NCBI RefSeq assembly: GCF_027887165.1
Contig: NC_077233.1
Span: 180,443,207-180,507,206, forward strand
DNA from: Monodelphis domestica
Lineage: Eukaryota; Chordata; Mammalia; Didelphimorphia; Didelphidae
DNA length: 64,000 nucleotides
Direction: 5' to 3'
Shown here: in pieces, positions 11,761 through 23,499 of the stretch
Numbering within the stretch: the stretch's first letter is position 1
How the letters are laid out: every line of letters starts with the position of its first letter
Position numbers and translations under genes: made by a program
Notes under the pieces: generated by a model
Databases searched by the model: none
Told to the model about the DNA's origin: nothing
What the model saw: only the letters and a program-made list of their open reading frames with translations

Positions 11761-12964
11761 GTTCAAACCCCTCCCCTTAAATCCTTTTGTTTGATGACAT
11801 GATCATAGGAATCCAGGTAGAACACACAGGCGGGAAAAATCCAGGAATAGAGGTACTTCTATCCAGAGGCAGGAAAGAGAGACCTCAAGAGCAAATGTCA
11901 TTCTCTAAGTCCCCCTCCCCCCACCAACTGTCATCAATGTCTATCAATCTTCACTCCAACATTTCAACTACTGTCTGCTCCACCTCAGTGGCAGAAAATC
12001 CAGAGCTTGATTCAATTTTTCTTTTCACACAGGGTAGGGGGAAGCTGGTTCCCATGATTATATAGTTCGAGGCATTGTACAGAGAGTATAGGTTCAGATC
12101 ACCTATGATCTGATCATCATGATTTTGTCAGGTCACAACATGGGAAGTAACAATGTCCTATCAAGTGGAACAGCTGTTTTTATTCTGCAGTTTCAGCAGG
12201 TACGGGGAAGGGGAGTGCTGATAGGGGAAGGGAAGAGAAGGGGGCTTAGTTCTACCAAGGCCTCGCAGCAATCCTTGAATTTCTTTCAAGATTCAGTTGA
12301 GTTTCCATCTCCTGCAAGATGTCTTTTGCTGGGAGCCATCAGGCCACAATGTCTTGATGAGGTCACTTGTTGGTGCCAGGAGGTCACAGGGTGGCTGCTT
12401 GGCAGGTTGGAATCATCTACTCAGCACCCTCTGTGTGATTTTTCTCATCAATATTCCCTGCTAATGGAATTGATATGATTATTGTTTTTCCCCTAATCTC
12501 AGAAGGAATAATATAAGAGCAAATGCTTGCACATTATTCCCCTAGAACACCACTAAAAGATCAAATTCAAAAGTCTATCATGGGTTAACCTCTGTAACTC
12601 CTAACAAAGCTGTGCTTGGAAATCCCCTACTTCCATGCTCAGAAACGAATTCTCATAATCCAGCACATCAATCACCAGGCAAGGTGGTACAAAATACTGA
12701 GAGAAAGCCTGGCACAAAATACTTAGTACACCGTGCCTCAGTGACTTGATTTACCAACCAAAACTACCCAATGAAATTCCAAAAAATGATCAGTTTAATA
12801 TTAGAACTACTTATACCTCTATTACCCCTTTGATCCCTTAATTTGGCCACAGTGTTCTTGATTGTCTCTAGAACTTCTGATTATCTATTTTTATTAAAAG
12901 TAACATATGATTTTCTTTGTTTATAAGCCCAAGTACCTCACAGGTTAATGAGAAAATTAAGCTA
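11761..12964. other. Unassigned; possible decayed ERV interior on the minus strand
   Basis: If 10836-11760 is a 3' LTR, this is where its interior would lie. The frames at 11787-12065 and 12119-12478 are on the other strand and show no gag, pol or env motif. No reverse-transcriptase or protease motif was seen on the minus strand either. Confidence 0.3.
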
Positions 12965-13700
12965 CCTGTGATGAAATAATTTATCTTTTTAAAACCTTTG
13001 TTTATCCTGTCAGAATCAATAGTAACAATACAAGTGTATAGAATGATCTCAGAATGCTAATCAAATGATTTGTTAAAAGTTAATGTATCACTTATCCAAT
13101 TATTTCTATTCGAATATGTATGTTGAATTATGTAGCTGTGTGCCAAGAAAATGGGTATAAAAATAAAACCTGGGAATGGTGAAGCAGTCACTTCATGCAG
13201 ATACATCATGCCCCAGGCAGATACATAAACACAGCTGTCTTCTGTCATTCATTCCCGCCTAGCCCTTCCACCTGCCAAGGACCCCCTGGAGCTGTGGGCT
13301 CAACTGGATCTGAGACCCTGGAAGTCTTTCCTGATTCTCCTCTTCTGGCCTCTTCCACCTTCTCCAGCAACTTTCTGATCCTGGAGTTGGATTAATCGCC
13401 TATCTTACCCTCTCAGTTGGTGAGTTCCACCCTGAGACAATCATTTAAGGAAGTGTCTAGACTTCCCATTCCTCGATTTTTGCTCTGATTCAGATTTCTC
13501 TGGATTTTTCTACTTGAGTGGGCCACTCCTCTCTTTTTTGTATTCTCCTAATTCTTGTATAAGTGCTATTATTATAGTTGTTGTTTATAATTGTAGGTGT
13601 AGAAAAATATAGAAATTTGGAAAGAAATTCTTGATGAACTCTCTGGATGTTTATATTTCTAATAAATTTGTAACATTGGTTTATTTATTGATATTTGCTT
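12965..13700 (+). other. Possible LTR or LTR-like unit with promoter and poly-A signals
   Basis: Contains GGGTATAAAAATAAAACC near 13153, typical of an LTR TATA region, and AATAAA near 13662. A TG...CA span of 12965-13415 is possible but no target duplication or second copy supports it. The plus-strand open frame at 13195-13395 has no recognised domain. Confidence 0.25.
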
Positions 13701-14157
13701 GCAGACACCCCTTCCCCTCAAATAAAATAAAACAAAACCTCAACCATGCTTAATGGAACATTATAACTTGATGTTTGACTATATTGGATCAATTTAAAGG
13801 TAGCATTGATGCTTCAGAACTCATATGCCTTAGGTCCAATCCACTCTCCATAATCTGATTATCTCTCTCTTTCCACAAGGAAGTCAGTAATTTTATTTTG
13901 ACCTCAGGATATATTCCCCAAGTGACATCTTCTTTCTTGTTTCAGACAATAATGTAGCTGTTCCTCTAAATTCCCAGAAGACTCCATCAACTTTACTGGT
14001 TTCTCTTTGATCTTGAAAGGGGCAGGCATGGGCATTTATGTCATATCCATCCATTTCCTTAGCTTAGTTAGATGTGAAGAATAGTAGTATTTGAACTGAA
14101 GAAGGGCTATGTCAGGAAACCTTATAGTGCTGGTTTGAAAATAAATGTTCTGCAAAA

Positions 14158-14604
14158 TCAGTCTCTCTGAGCCTCTTTTTTCCCCCTCCTCTTTCTCCCT
14201 TTTTTCTTCTGGATTCTTTCCCTAACCACTGGTCCCTCATTCCTTTCCATTTTGGTCTTTAAAGACTGGTTTTCCTTTTCAGTTTGGTCTATCCTGCTTT
14301 TTGTGGCTTCCAGCTGTTTCTCCAATGGAGAGTTCTTGTCCTTTAGACTGTTGTTTTCTCTTTGAATTATTTCCCACTTTTCTTGCCAGAAGGTTTCCAT
14401 CTTTTTGATAAGCTCCAATTTGAATTCTTCCAGAACTTGTGAACAATTCCCGTTTTTGGGGGGGGAATTTTTGACTTTGTTTGAATTTCTTCCTCTATTT
14501 CCTCTGTAGCCTGGGTTTTCTCTCCATAAAAAAGTTTCCAGGGTCAATGCCTTCTTCCTGTTTTTCTTGGAGGATGTTTGTTGGTCCTGGGCACAATTAG
14601 CCAT
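14158..14604 (-). pseudogene. L1 ORF1 N-terminal fragment
   Basis: 148 codons open from ATG. Residues 1-80 are basic and Ser/Asn-rich; residues ~55-115 are a charged coiled-coil start with ENNSLKDKN and QTEKENQSLKTKM, the last matching EKQNQSLMTRI in the ORF1 at the window start. From about residue 118 the sequence becomes a Lys/Arg/Gly low-complexity run that does not match ORF1 and ends at a stop at 14158-14160. The RRM and C-terminal domains are absent, so no function is expected. Confidence 0.75.
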
Positions 14605-15122
14605 CCCTGTGGTGGTTTTTCCTTCCCTTTTTAGTCAGAAATCTGAGAGAGATGGGCAGGTTCTCTGTTTATGGAGTTAAGGAGCAAGGTTTTTGCCTGA
14701 GGCAAGCTCTCAAATCTCTGCAGCCTCTGCTGTTTGGAGAGCGTCCATGGTCTGCGCTCCCCAGTGTGCCAGGGTTTCTGGTGTAACTGCTCTCAGGGGT
14801 AGGTCCCCAGCGGTCCTATTCAGCTCCCAAGGACCTAGAGGTGCCCCTCACTCACTCGCTGATTCTGGCATGCACTGGCTCTGACTCTGGCTCCATAGGT
14901 GGGGTGGGGGAGGGTAGATCAGCTCATGTTTGGGTGGGAGCTTTTTCACCCTCTTATAGTGTGGAAATGCCCAAACCCCACATACCTTCAATGCTGCGCC
15001 TTACTATAGAGTTCCTCCATTCTTCTGAAAATGGTTTTTATGGTCTTTTGAGGTAGTCTATTTCAGTGGGTGCTGGGGAGAGGAAGCACCCCGCATCTAG
15101 ACTGCCACCATGCTTACCCGGA
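14168..15122 (-). mobile_element. Isolated L1 5' end (5' UTR plus start of ORF1), minus strand
   Basis: Read on the minus strand it starts near CATGGTGGCAGTCTAGATG, runs ~520 bases of 5' UTR, then enters ORF1 at the ATG complementary to 14602-14604. It stops after about 115 codons; no ORF2, 3' UTR or poly-A follows. The 8-mer AGTCTCTC lies at both edges (14160-14167 and 15123-15130). L1 copies usually lose the 5' end, so the reverse pattern is odd. Confidence 0.75.
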
Positions 15123-15334
15123 AGTCTCTCCTTTCCCTTTTGGAGAGATGTTAGACTGGAAACTTGCTGAGGATGACCACAGACCTTTTCTTTATCTTTA
15201 CTATTTGTAGAGATTGTGCTCCAAACTGAAGTATGGAGTTAAAGGTGATTTCTAGAACCCTTGGGGGGAGATTCTGCCAGAAATGGCTTTGCCTTGTTAG
15301 TGGACAGATGCTCTAGGTCCCATCTCAGAACCTT

Positions 15335-15514
15335 TGTATTGGTTGGTCTCCTGTGCCTGGAATGCTCTTTCTCTTCACTTCCACCATTTTGAATCTTCAA
15401 AACTCAGCTCAAACTTTACATTCTGATGAGGCCCTTTCCTTGTCTTTCCTAGTTGCTAGTGCCTTTCCCTCTAGGATTCCTTTTGTATCTGCTCTATATT
15501 TATTTTGCTGACAA
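15335..15514 (+). mobile_element. L2 LINE 3' fragment
   Basis: Recognisable L2 3' end: CCTGGAATGCTCTTTC, AAAACTCAGCTCAAACTTTA, then a decayed CCTTTCCTTGTC block. Truncated into the (TG)n at 15515-15539. Confidence 0.65.
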
Positions 15515-15539
15515 TTGTGTGTGTGTGTGTGTGTGTGTG
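15515..15539. repeat. (TG)n microsatellite
   Basis: 25 bases of pure TG. Confidence 0.95.
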
Positions 15540-15689
15540 ATGGAGACTAGAATATAGAATATAGAAATATTAGATAATTATTCTTTTCCCTCCTATTTCA
15601 AGTTCTATGACAGAATGTGAAGAATGGCATACTTAATTGATGACTGATGATCAAATCTGGACAATAGGAGAGTCAAGGCCTTGTGAAAA

Positions 15690-16015
15690 CTATATCATGA
15701 TTGTGATAATAATCTTAACAAGAGTTAGCATTTAAGGTTTGCAAATTACTTTACATATCTTATCTCATTTTAACTTCACGATAACCCTATATGTCAGTCA
15801 CAGGTAATTGCATGTGGAGATACAAAGAGGTTAGGAGTTCAAGGAAAGGATAATTACTTATTTTGGCTGGAATGTGTAGTTTGTGAAGGAGAGACTTATA
15901 GCCAGGTTGTGGGAGGACTTGAATACCAAGTCAAGGAATTATAGGGACAATGGAGAGCCATTGAAAATTTTTGAGCAGAGAGAGTGACATGGTCAGATCT
16001 GTGCCTGTAGGTCCT
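15690..16015 (+). repeat. Old dispersed mammalian repeats
   Basis: 15700-15790 resembles a CORE-SINE start (GCATTTAAGGTTTGCAAA and TTATCTCATTTTAACTTCAC). 15855-16015 (GGAGAGCCATTGAAAATTTT and AGAGAGTGACATGGTCAGAT) matches a mammal-wide dispersed repeat whose family I cannot name safely. Confidence 0.5.
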
Positions 16016-16064
16016 TCTGAATTAAAGCTTATATTGCGTATGCTTTAATAGACAGAAGGAACTT

Positions 16065-16200
16065 AAGAATCATAGAAGCTTAGAATATAAGAACTAGAAA
16101 TATTAGAGATTATTTAGTCTAACATTTTTGTTTTGTAGGTTAGAAAACTGAAGCTCATGAAAGAGAGGTGAATGACCCCTAGATCTTTGGTCAGTGATAA
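16065..16200 (+). mobile_element. Old MIR/THER-type SINE fragment
   Basis: The order ATCATAGAAGCTTAGAATAT, AGAACTAGAAATATTAGAGA, TAGTCTAACA and TTAGAAAACTGAAGCTCA follows a known mammalian SINE head. It also occurs at 41395-41580. Confidence 0.55.
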
Positions 16201-16619
16201 AAACTTTTCTGATACTTTGCTGGAAATGATGTGACTTTATCTATGCTAATTGAGGCAAGTTCTCTGTTAGACTGGTCCTGGTCAAACATAAAACAAACAA
16301 AAAAAAATCATTAGGCTAAAGAGAGCAAGGCTTAGCTAAATAAACAATGAAAGGTCAGATTGGACTCAGGTATCCATAGATAAAAGATAATGAATAAAAG
16401 GAGAGATGTGGAACTAGAATGAGTTTGGTTAAAAGTGAGGAATGAAAATGGGCACCAGTAGAGATTCATGGTTCAGATATTTGGTAGCCTTGAACCTAGA
16501 AAGAGCAGCCTTGCCCTTAATTCTCTCCCCACCCCTATGCTCAGCCTTGGTAGGAATTCAAGAACAAGCCCTATTTTTCTGGGCTCAAAGAAAACTTAGG
16601 AAACCACTGGCTTGACCCA

Positions 16620-16850
16620 CAAAAACATGAGCTCCTTCAGGGACAGAAGATTTTCATATTTTGTTTTATATTTTGTCTTTGTATTTCTAGTGTTCAGCAG
16701 AGTTTCTGGCACACAATCAACATTTAATTAATCTTTGCTGTTTTTGATGTTCCCGAAAGGGAAAAAGAATAAGCATTTTTGCAGTACCTACTATGAGTTG
16801 GCACTGTGCTAAGTGCTTTACAAATATTATCTCATTTTATATATCAGAGA
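16620..16850 (+). mobile_element. L2 3' end followed by a CORE-SINE fragment
   Basis: 16625-16745 shows the L2 tail (GAGCTCCTTCAGGGACAGAA, CTTTGTATTTCTAGTGTTCA, CTGGCACACAATCAACATTT). 16770-16845 shows TACCTACTATGAGTTGGCAC and GTGCTAAGTGCTTTACAAAT, a SINE core. Confidence 0.65.
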
Positions 16851-17528
16851 AATGGGATTGAACTGAGAGGATACTACAAACTTTTTGGATACTCAGGAAA
16901 GGCCAGATTTTGGTAACTGAAAGTCACATCAGGAGTGTTGATCAGTAGCCTTTATTGCATTCATAATAACATTAGTTTAACAGATATTTTGTGTGTGCCT
17001 ACTATGTGCATCTAGTCAGATAATTGCACTGTTGTCAGTATGTGCTTTATTATTGGGGCAGAATATAGAGAAGGAGAACTATATTGCTGTAGTCTCTAAA
17101 TTCTTAGATCATGACAGAAGCAAAAGCAAAGGTAGAGGGCCTGGAATTCAATCTCAATTCTACATAAAAGCTTGTCCGCTCGATGAATGAACCCACCAAT
17201 GAGGCATAGCTAATTGGATTAAATGAAGACAGACATTTCTATATAAATATTCCATGCTGTCTGTGTCAGTTAAGGACCAAGAGATGGTTTGTAGAGAAAA
17301 TTCTGAACCTTTACTGAGGAGTGACTCGAATAGAATGTTGATAGATAAAACTGTAACTAGCACCAGGCAAATAGAGCTTTCCTCCAAGGTACTGACATAA
17401 GAAGGGCAGATCTCTTCCTTTTGGGAGACAGGCTTCCTACCTAAGTGGCCATTATCTCTGTGTAATCCTTTTCTGTACACTTTTTTTAGAAGATATTGTA
17501 TTAAAAAAAGATAAAAGAAGGAAGTTTC
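16851..17528. other. Unassigned intergenic DNA
   Basis: Opposing open frames at 16993-17190 and 17160-17480 have no recognisable domain, no paralogue in the window and no splice context. Nothing else seen. Confidence 0.5.
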
Positions 17529-18283
17529 TGCCCCAAAGGGAAGCTTGGACTTTTGATATGAAGAGGGGGAAAGAGAGGAGAACCCCCTTCTACAAAGTGG
17601 GGTACAGGGGAGATAGTTTAGATAGATAGATGATGTTTAGGGTTGGCTCAAAGAGAGGAGAGGGGTTTGAAGATTTTCCCCCTTCTGCCTTTCCTCCTTA
17701 GCTAAAGCTGCTCTCCCCAATTCGCTCTTGTCCTTCTTGTTCCTGCCTCCACTACACAAGACCAAAAGGTTACTCCTTGATCTGTTCACTCACACTCAGC
17801 TTGGAGAACAGATAACTTTTAATGTTAACTCAATCAGGTAATACAAAAGGAATAATGGGCAGGGAAGAGGAAAGTGGGGAAAGGGGTCTCTGTCTCTATC
17901 TAAACCCTTTTCCCTCCCTCCTCGAGTTTGGGGGGAACTCGGCTTTGGCAGCCTGAGCCCCTTGAGAGAAAGTCAGGTTGACTCACCCCTGGGCAACAGG
18001 AGCTGAGGTAAAGTCTGCTTAGGTTTTCTCTTCAGAAGTCCCTTCAATTAGGAAGTGTTGGGGGAAAGATTTCCAGTCACCAGCAGGAAAAATGGGCAAC
18101 TCTCAGTAGAAAGTCTTTTCCGCAACTTCTCTCTTCGGCTTCTCAAGACCAAGAGACCCTCACTGTTCTCCAAGCCAGAGGCTCCTCCTCTGAATTCCAC
18201 TCCTGGGTCCCCTCCCCCATCAAGGTGATCAATTTCACATACTCTTCAGCCTGGCACTTTTTCTCTAGTGCCAGCCTCTGTCA
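17529..18283 (-). mobile_element. Probable LTR, minus strand, boundaries uncertain
   Basis: The composition and the GATAACTTTTAATGTTAACT block (a minus-strand AATTAAA-type region) resemble the LTRs here. It can be framed TGCCCC...TGTCA, but no target duplication was found. GC content is higher than the flanks. Confidence 0.35.
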
Positions 18284-18319
18284 TAATACATAAAGCCAAG
18301 CAAAAGCTGGGGTCAACAT

Positions 18320-18803
18320 TTTAGAGAAGACATTGATGAGCTGGAGAGAATTCATAGGATGGCAACCAGGATGTTGAAGGACCTGGAGCCTATGCCATCT
18401 GAGGATTATTTAGAGAAACCAGAAATGTTTAGCCTGGAGAAGAGGAGGATGCATGATGCACAATGACTGTCTTCTAACATTTGAAGGGATGTCATATGGA
18501 AGAGGAATTCGACTTGGTCTGTTTTGTCCCAGAGGGTAAAACCAGAAGCAAGAGGTAGAATTTTACAAAGAGTCAAATTTAGACTTCGTGTCAGAAAAAA
18601 ACATTTCCTATTAATTAGAGCTACCCCAAAGTGGAATGAACTGTTTCAGGTGATGATGGATTTCTTTGTCATTGGATGTCTTTCAGTAGAGGCTGGGTGA
18701 CCACTTGTGGAGTATGTTGTTGTGGTGACAGCTTTTCAGGGATGAGTTGGTTTAGAAGGCAGCCCAGGTCTCTTCTGATTCTAAGATTCCATGACTCAAA
18801 CAT
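18320..18803 (+). mobile_element. CR1/L3-like LINE 3' end
   Basis: Contains the series AACCAGGATGTTGAAGGACC, TTTAGCCTGGAGAAGAGGAG, TTGAAGGGATGTCATATGGA, CCCAGAGGGTAAAACCAGAA, AAGTGGAATGAACTGTTTCA and TCTGATTCTAAGATTCCATG in the known order. The minus-strand copy at 38590 and the plus-strand copy at 52415 carry the same series. The solo LTR at 18804 sits at its end. Confidence 0.8.
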
Positions 18804-19902
18804 TGTTAGATTTAAAATAGTTTTGAGCATTAAGTAGTTGTAGATAAGAGAGTGGGAGCCATAAACTGTGATAATTAAAATGTTTGGGAGCAAGAGAAAT
18901 ATATATATCAATTATGACCGCTGAAATATGTTTTCTACTGTGTCTTGGGTTTATATAAATATAAGATGGTCGCCAGGGAATATATTCCCAATTTATGAAT
19001 ATGCCCAAGCCAACTGGGTTTTATAGAGAAATTTAATTTATAATACACTGATTAATCAATATAAAAAGAAAGAAAGTAAGAAAGGAATAAGAATGAAGGG
19101 TCTCAAGCCAATAAGGCCTAGAACTCAGTCCTAAGAGATAAATCAGTCAGTTGGTTTTATCACTCACCCAAGATCTCTCTAGGTAAGGCCTTCTCATGCC
19201 AACCTCAGGCTCCACCTTCAAGAGAGCCTCCTTTCAAGAAATGTTTCCAGAGAATCCTCCTCCTGAGTTCTCCTTCCACAGCCTCCTTCAAGACCTCTCC
19301 AGGAGCTCTCCCTCCAGGACCTCTCTCCTCTCAGACCTCCTTCAGAGCATCCACCTCTTCTCAGTCTTCAGACCCCGCTATCTTTAAGCCAAAAATCTAA
19401 GTTCCCTCCCCTCAGTTCTTCCATCTACCAATCACTGTCGATCTCTCCCCTCTGCCAATGGTGGCTCTAGCTTAACCCAGGACCGCCCAGAGGTCTGCCC
19501 CCTTTGCACATGTCTGTTGAAGGTCATATTCTCAAATAATTAAATCTTGATCTTTGCTGCAGCCCTTCCTAAATCCTGTTACTCTGAGTAGGGTGGAGAT
19601 TGGAAGTTCTAAGACCTGGTTCTGTCATTCCAAGTATCTCTATTGTATCAATTCTAAAATCAATCATGACTCAAAGAACTTCCTGTTCTATGCTTAAGCA
19701 TAGGTCAAAGCCCTTTCCATTGTTTAGCAAAAGGTTTCTGTCCTAAAGTAGTCTTAAGTAGGGAGGAGAAGGATCCTCCCATGCCAAGGAGTTTCACATT
19801 CCAATAGAGTTCTTACTATCAGTAGGAGATTTTTTCAAGTATGAAATTTCCCAATGGGGAAATTTCCAACATTCATAAGTCTAAGAAATTTTAAGGTTTA
19901 CA
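18804..19902 (-). mobile_element. Solo LTR, minus strand, target duplication ACAT
   Basis: 1,099 bp from TGTTAGATTT to GGTTTACA. ACAT at 18800-18803 repeats exactly at 19903-19906. Same family as 8813-9835 and, in the 3' half, the reverse of 1723-2633 (shared TGGAAATTTCC-like and ATGCTTAAGCATAG blocks). Confidence 0.93.
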
Positions 19903-19906
19903 ACAT

Positions 19907-20530
19907 GCAAAAGAAATATTTTGGTGCAAGAGTGTGATGCATGTCATGATAAATCTTTTATAAAGAGAAACTGAAGTACAAAAAGTTCCAGCATAATCTA
20001 TTTATTGGGAAGGCTAGCAGTTACCAATAATAGAGGTTAGTGGCCCCTCAGTGACCAGAGATACCTCAGACAGTCAGAGCAGCTTTTTATATAGTTGAAA
20101 AGGCAGCAGGTTATAAAAGGAACCAAAATAGTCCAGTGATAAAAACTGTAATTGATCTATATTTACCTAATCTTGCTAGGAGGGGGTCACTGAAAATGAG
20201 TTTTCTACGTGTGGTCTATGTTCACATGAGACATCCGTTTAACAATGGACTGACATCTAGTTAGAGTTCCCTTTTAGTACTTAGAGCAATCTACCTCTTG
20301 GAATGAAAAGTCTGAAAAAATGCTCTCCTGTCCAGTAGAAATACTTGTGGATGGTTTAGCAGGGTCCAACCTTACTTTCTTTTTCTGATTTAAAAGCTCT
20401 TGACCTATGTGGAGAAAGCCTTGACAAAAGACTTGTTGTCAGATCTATTGTCCATCTTTGGTCTTAGGGAGAAGGATATTAGAGCAGGGATGGCCCCATG
20501 AATGACCAGATTGAGCTCTGAAATTGGTCA
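19907..20530 (-). mobile_element. Possible LTR, minus strand
   Basis: LTR-like composition, with a TATTTATTGGGAAGGCTAGC block (minus-strand poly-A-type region) and TTTTTATATAGTTGAAAAGG. No clean ends or target duplication; it abuts the previous solo LTR. Confidence 0.3.
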
Positions 20531-20537
20531 TTTGGAA

Positions 20538-20848
20538 GAAAAGAAGCATACATTTATTTAGTACTTACTATGTCTAGGCACTATGCTAAGAACTTTGTAA
20601 ATATTATGCCATTTGATCCCACAACAATCCTGGGAGGTACTACTACACCGCCTAATTATATTCATTGGCGACCTCCAACTCACATACTGTTTTTGTTCAT
20701 AGAACTCTCCCCCCTCTTTCCCCATACTTCTTAAAGTACTACCCCTCTCCTTATTGGTGATTTGTCTGCCTTCTTTGCACCCTCAACCCTCAAGAAAGAA
20801 CCTTGCACATAGTAGGTGTTTGATTAATGTTTGTTGAATTGCATTGTT
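20538..20848 (+). mobile_element. CORE-SINE fragment, then an L2 tail
   Basis: 20540-20645: TAGTACTTACTATGTCTAGG and GTAAATATTATGCCATTTGA, ending CCTGGGAGGTACT. 20770-20845: CTTGCACATAGTAGGTGTTT and TTAATGTTTGTTGAATTGCA, an L2 end. Confidence 0.6.
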
Positions 20849-21740
20849 GATTTGAATTCCACTGTGTCTTTTCTTTAATTAGCAGGATGGATCACAAAGA
20901 AAAGAACAGATTGCCCTCTGCTAGAGTCAAAGACAGATGTTTCAATTTGTTTTTGCAGGAGCCTAAAACCATTTAGGTTTATTATTGTAAGATGGTGCTG
21001 ACGAATAGAGACAGGCATTACAGAGGCCACTATTCCCAAGAAAGGAAGAAAAATGATGATGACCACAATTACCACCCACTCATAACAGAGGCAGATATTA
21101 TGTACGTGTTGGCCAACTGAAATAGTTCATACTTAATTGTCTTTGACTTTGCAAGAGAAAAGGGGCTGTATTAAATATGCAGCAGATTTCTCAAGCAGAA
21201 GATACATGGTTTCCATCCAGAGATCTAATTAAAGGGTGCTGAGTGATTAAAAATGACCATAGCACCCTTAAGAGAAAGCAACTGAATGCTTTGGAGTGAT
21301 AACGTACTCAAGGCTACATCAGAGCTTATCTTTATCCCCCAGTAAATTTAAAGGGGGAAGAGGACGTGACAAGCGCACAGATCTGCGCTGGAGCATCTGT
21401 ACTCTTTTCCTCCTTGTCCCTCTCCTCATTAAAGAATCTAGATTTGAGTTTAATTTCACTGGTTGGTGGTCTGTGGAATTCTAGGTCTATTCTAACACTA
21501 TTTTACTCTGATAATTTGCACATCATAGCCAAGGCATGGAATTCTCTCTGTTGGGAAAAGATGTATCTTTATGTAGAAAAGATTATCTCCTTAGGTTACT
21601 GTCTAGACTTGTCTTTTGTTCAGTATATTTATGAAGTTGTGTATATAACTATTTCAGGATCTTAAACTATTAATTTCCAGCCAGTCATAGTACTTGCATT
21701 TCTATTATTAGAGATTTCTGTACTTTAGGCAGTCTCTCTC
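20849..21740. other. Unassigned intergenic DNA
   Basis: Open frames here (20875-21075 minus, 21296-21484 and 21366-21665 plus) are short, overlap one another and carry no known motif. No repeat recognised. Confidence 0.45.
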
Positions 21741-21943
21741 ATTTTTTTTTAAGCCCTTACCTCCTGTTTTAGAATTAATACTGTGTATTTGGTGTTAAGA
21801 CAGAAGAGTGGTAAGGGCTAGACAATGGGGAATAAGTGACATGCCCAGGGTCACACAGCTAAGAAGTGTCTGAAGTTCACATTTGAACCCAGGACCTCTG
21901 ATTTCTAGATCTGACTCAATCCACTGAGCCATCTAGCTGTTCC
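21741..21943 (-). mobile_element. tRNA-headed marsupial SINE (type A), minus strand
   Basis: Tail at left (poly-T, CTTACCTCCTGTTTTAGAAT), body AGAGTGGTAAGGGCTAGACA and CCCAGGGTCACACAGCTAAG, tRNA-like head at right ending CATCTAGCTG. Confidence 0.92.
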
Positions 21944-22577
21944 CTCTCTCTGTACTGTGCCCTTTTAGAGTACAAATTATCCCATGATTGCTTATGTAGA
22001 GAGATAGGAGAGAGATTAGGCTGGGATATGTGCTGAAGGAAAATAGGACCAAGGGTATGAACTTTTCCAGCTTTCCATAGCCATCCCATCTACTATTATT
22101 TGCATAATAAAACAAACAAGATGAAGATGGTTAAAAATCATTTCCTCCTCATAGTTTCTTTCAGCTTTATTTATTTTGGAGGAAGAAGAACCCTTAAGAT
22201 ATTTGCCTAGCCAAGGAGGTACAATAAGATCTAAGGACTAAAGTGGTTTCTGATCATAAATTAGGTGAAAGTGGAATTTGTGGGACACACTAGAGGCAAC
22301 AGAGAAAAGGTGGGGGAAGTATCAGAAGGAAGTCAAAGAGTAGACATAATCTTAGTTGTGGATTATCTTTCCCTTTCGCTGAGACATTTTTTTTCCTATT
22401 TTTTTTCAGGGAAGAGGCTTATTAACCACAGCAGCAACTTTTCCTTCCCCCAAAGTGGACAGAATTTCAGAGCAGATGATGGTCCTGAAGATAACACCTT
22501 CATCAAGTAGAAGGATGGGGGAATGGGATGAAAGCTGTAATCCTTCTTTGAAGGGGAGGGATTTGCTAATCACAGAT

Positions 22578-22796
22578 TCTCCTCTTAGGGGTTCTTAACC
22601 TGGTATCTGTGAACTTTATTTGAATAAACTTTTTTTTTTGATAACCATATTTCAAAAGTATAAATTTCCTTTGGTACCATTTATTTTGCTTGATGTACTT
22701 AAAACATGATTCTGAGAAGGGGTCTCTAGGTTTCACCAGATAGTCATGATAGGGCATGATACAAAAAAAACAAACAAACCATGAAGAACACCTATC
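22578..22796. mobile_element. Possible non-autonomous DNA transposon (hAT-like MITE)
   Basis: Left end AGGGGTTCTTAACCTGG and right end ATGAAGAACACCT are imperfect inverted repeats about 210 bp apart. The interior matches a second copy at 27065-27262 (shared TTGATAAC.ATATTT, AAATCATGATTCT-like and GGCTTTACCA-like blocks). No transposase is present. The superfamily is a guess. Confidence 0.4.
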
Positions 22797-23207
22797 CTAT
22801 GGGACCGTGGTGTTTGTAGGAAGAATTGGGTTCTGGCCCTCCTTTTCAGGAGAGAGGCTTATTAATAACAGCAACCCTAGGGGATATTCCACAGAGCATG
22901 AAGAGATCCTGAAGATATAGTTGAATAACCAAAGACCACTGGAGCAGAGATGTAATGATCAGGAGGGAATAGCTCAGATACCACTCACAGAAGGGAGCAG
23001 TGGAGAGCATTGGTAGGATGGGATCAGGCCCAGGAGGTATCAGAGAATAGCATAATGATATCATCAGAATGCTTGCTTCCTTAAGGGCACATGGATAAGG
23101 GGCTCCAAAATACATTTTATTAACATGTCATTAACATTAACATTCCTAAATTGGTAACCTACAACATTTAGGCAAATTTTAATTGGCATTCAGACTGTTT
23201 ATTTATT

Positions 23208-23393
23208 TATTTTAAATCTTTACCTTCTATCTTAGAATCAATTCTACTAAGTATTGGTTCCAAAGAGTGGTAAGGGATGGACAATTAGGGTTAAATGACT
23301 TGGCCAGGGAGTATCTGAGCTCATATTTGATTCCAGGACCTCCAGTCCTCAAGACCTGGCTCTCTATCCACTGAGCCACTTAGCTGCCCCTTT
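23208..23393 (-). mobile_element. tRNA-headed marsupial SINE (type A), minus strand
   Basis: Tail TCTTTACCTTCTATCTTAGA at left, body AAGAGTGGTAAGGGATGGAC, head CTATCCACTGAGCCACTTAG at right. Diverged from the consensus seen in other copies. Confidence 0.9.
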
Positions 23394-23499
23394 GGCCACT
23401 TGTTATTGCCACAGTATATTCCCCATTTCCCTCTAGGGGAATCCAAGGAGCAACCTGACATACTATGGCAGGTACTTCAATTTACATTCTCATTTATTG

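Noticed and set aside
11787..12478. Two plus-strand frames of 92 and 119 codons as possible exons
   Set aside because: No known domain, no convincing splice signals, and they lie beside an ERV 3' LTR on the opposite strand.
13195..13395. 66-codon frame as a possible small secreted or first-exon protein
   Set aside because: No signal peptide; composition is Pro/Ser-rich by chance; it sits within an LTR-like unit.
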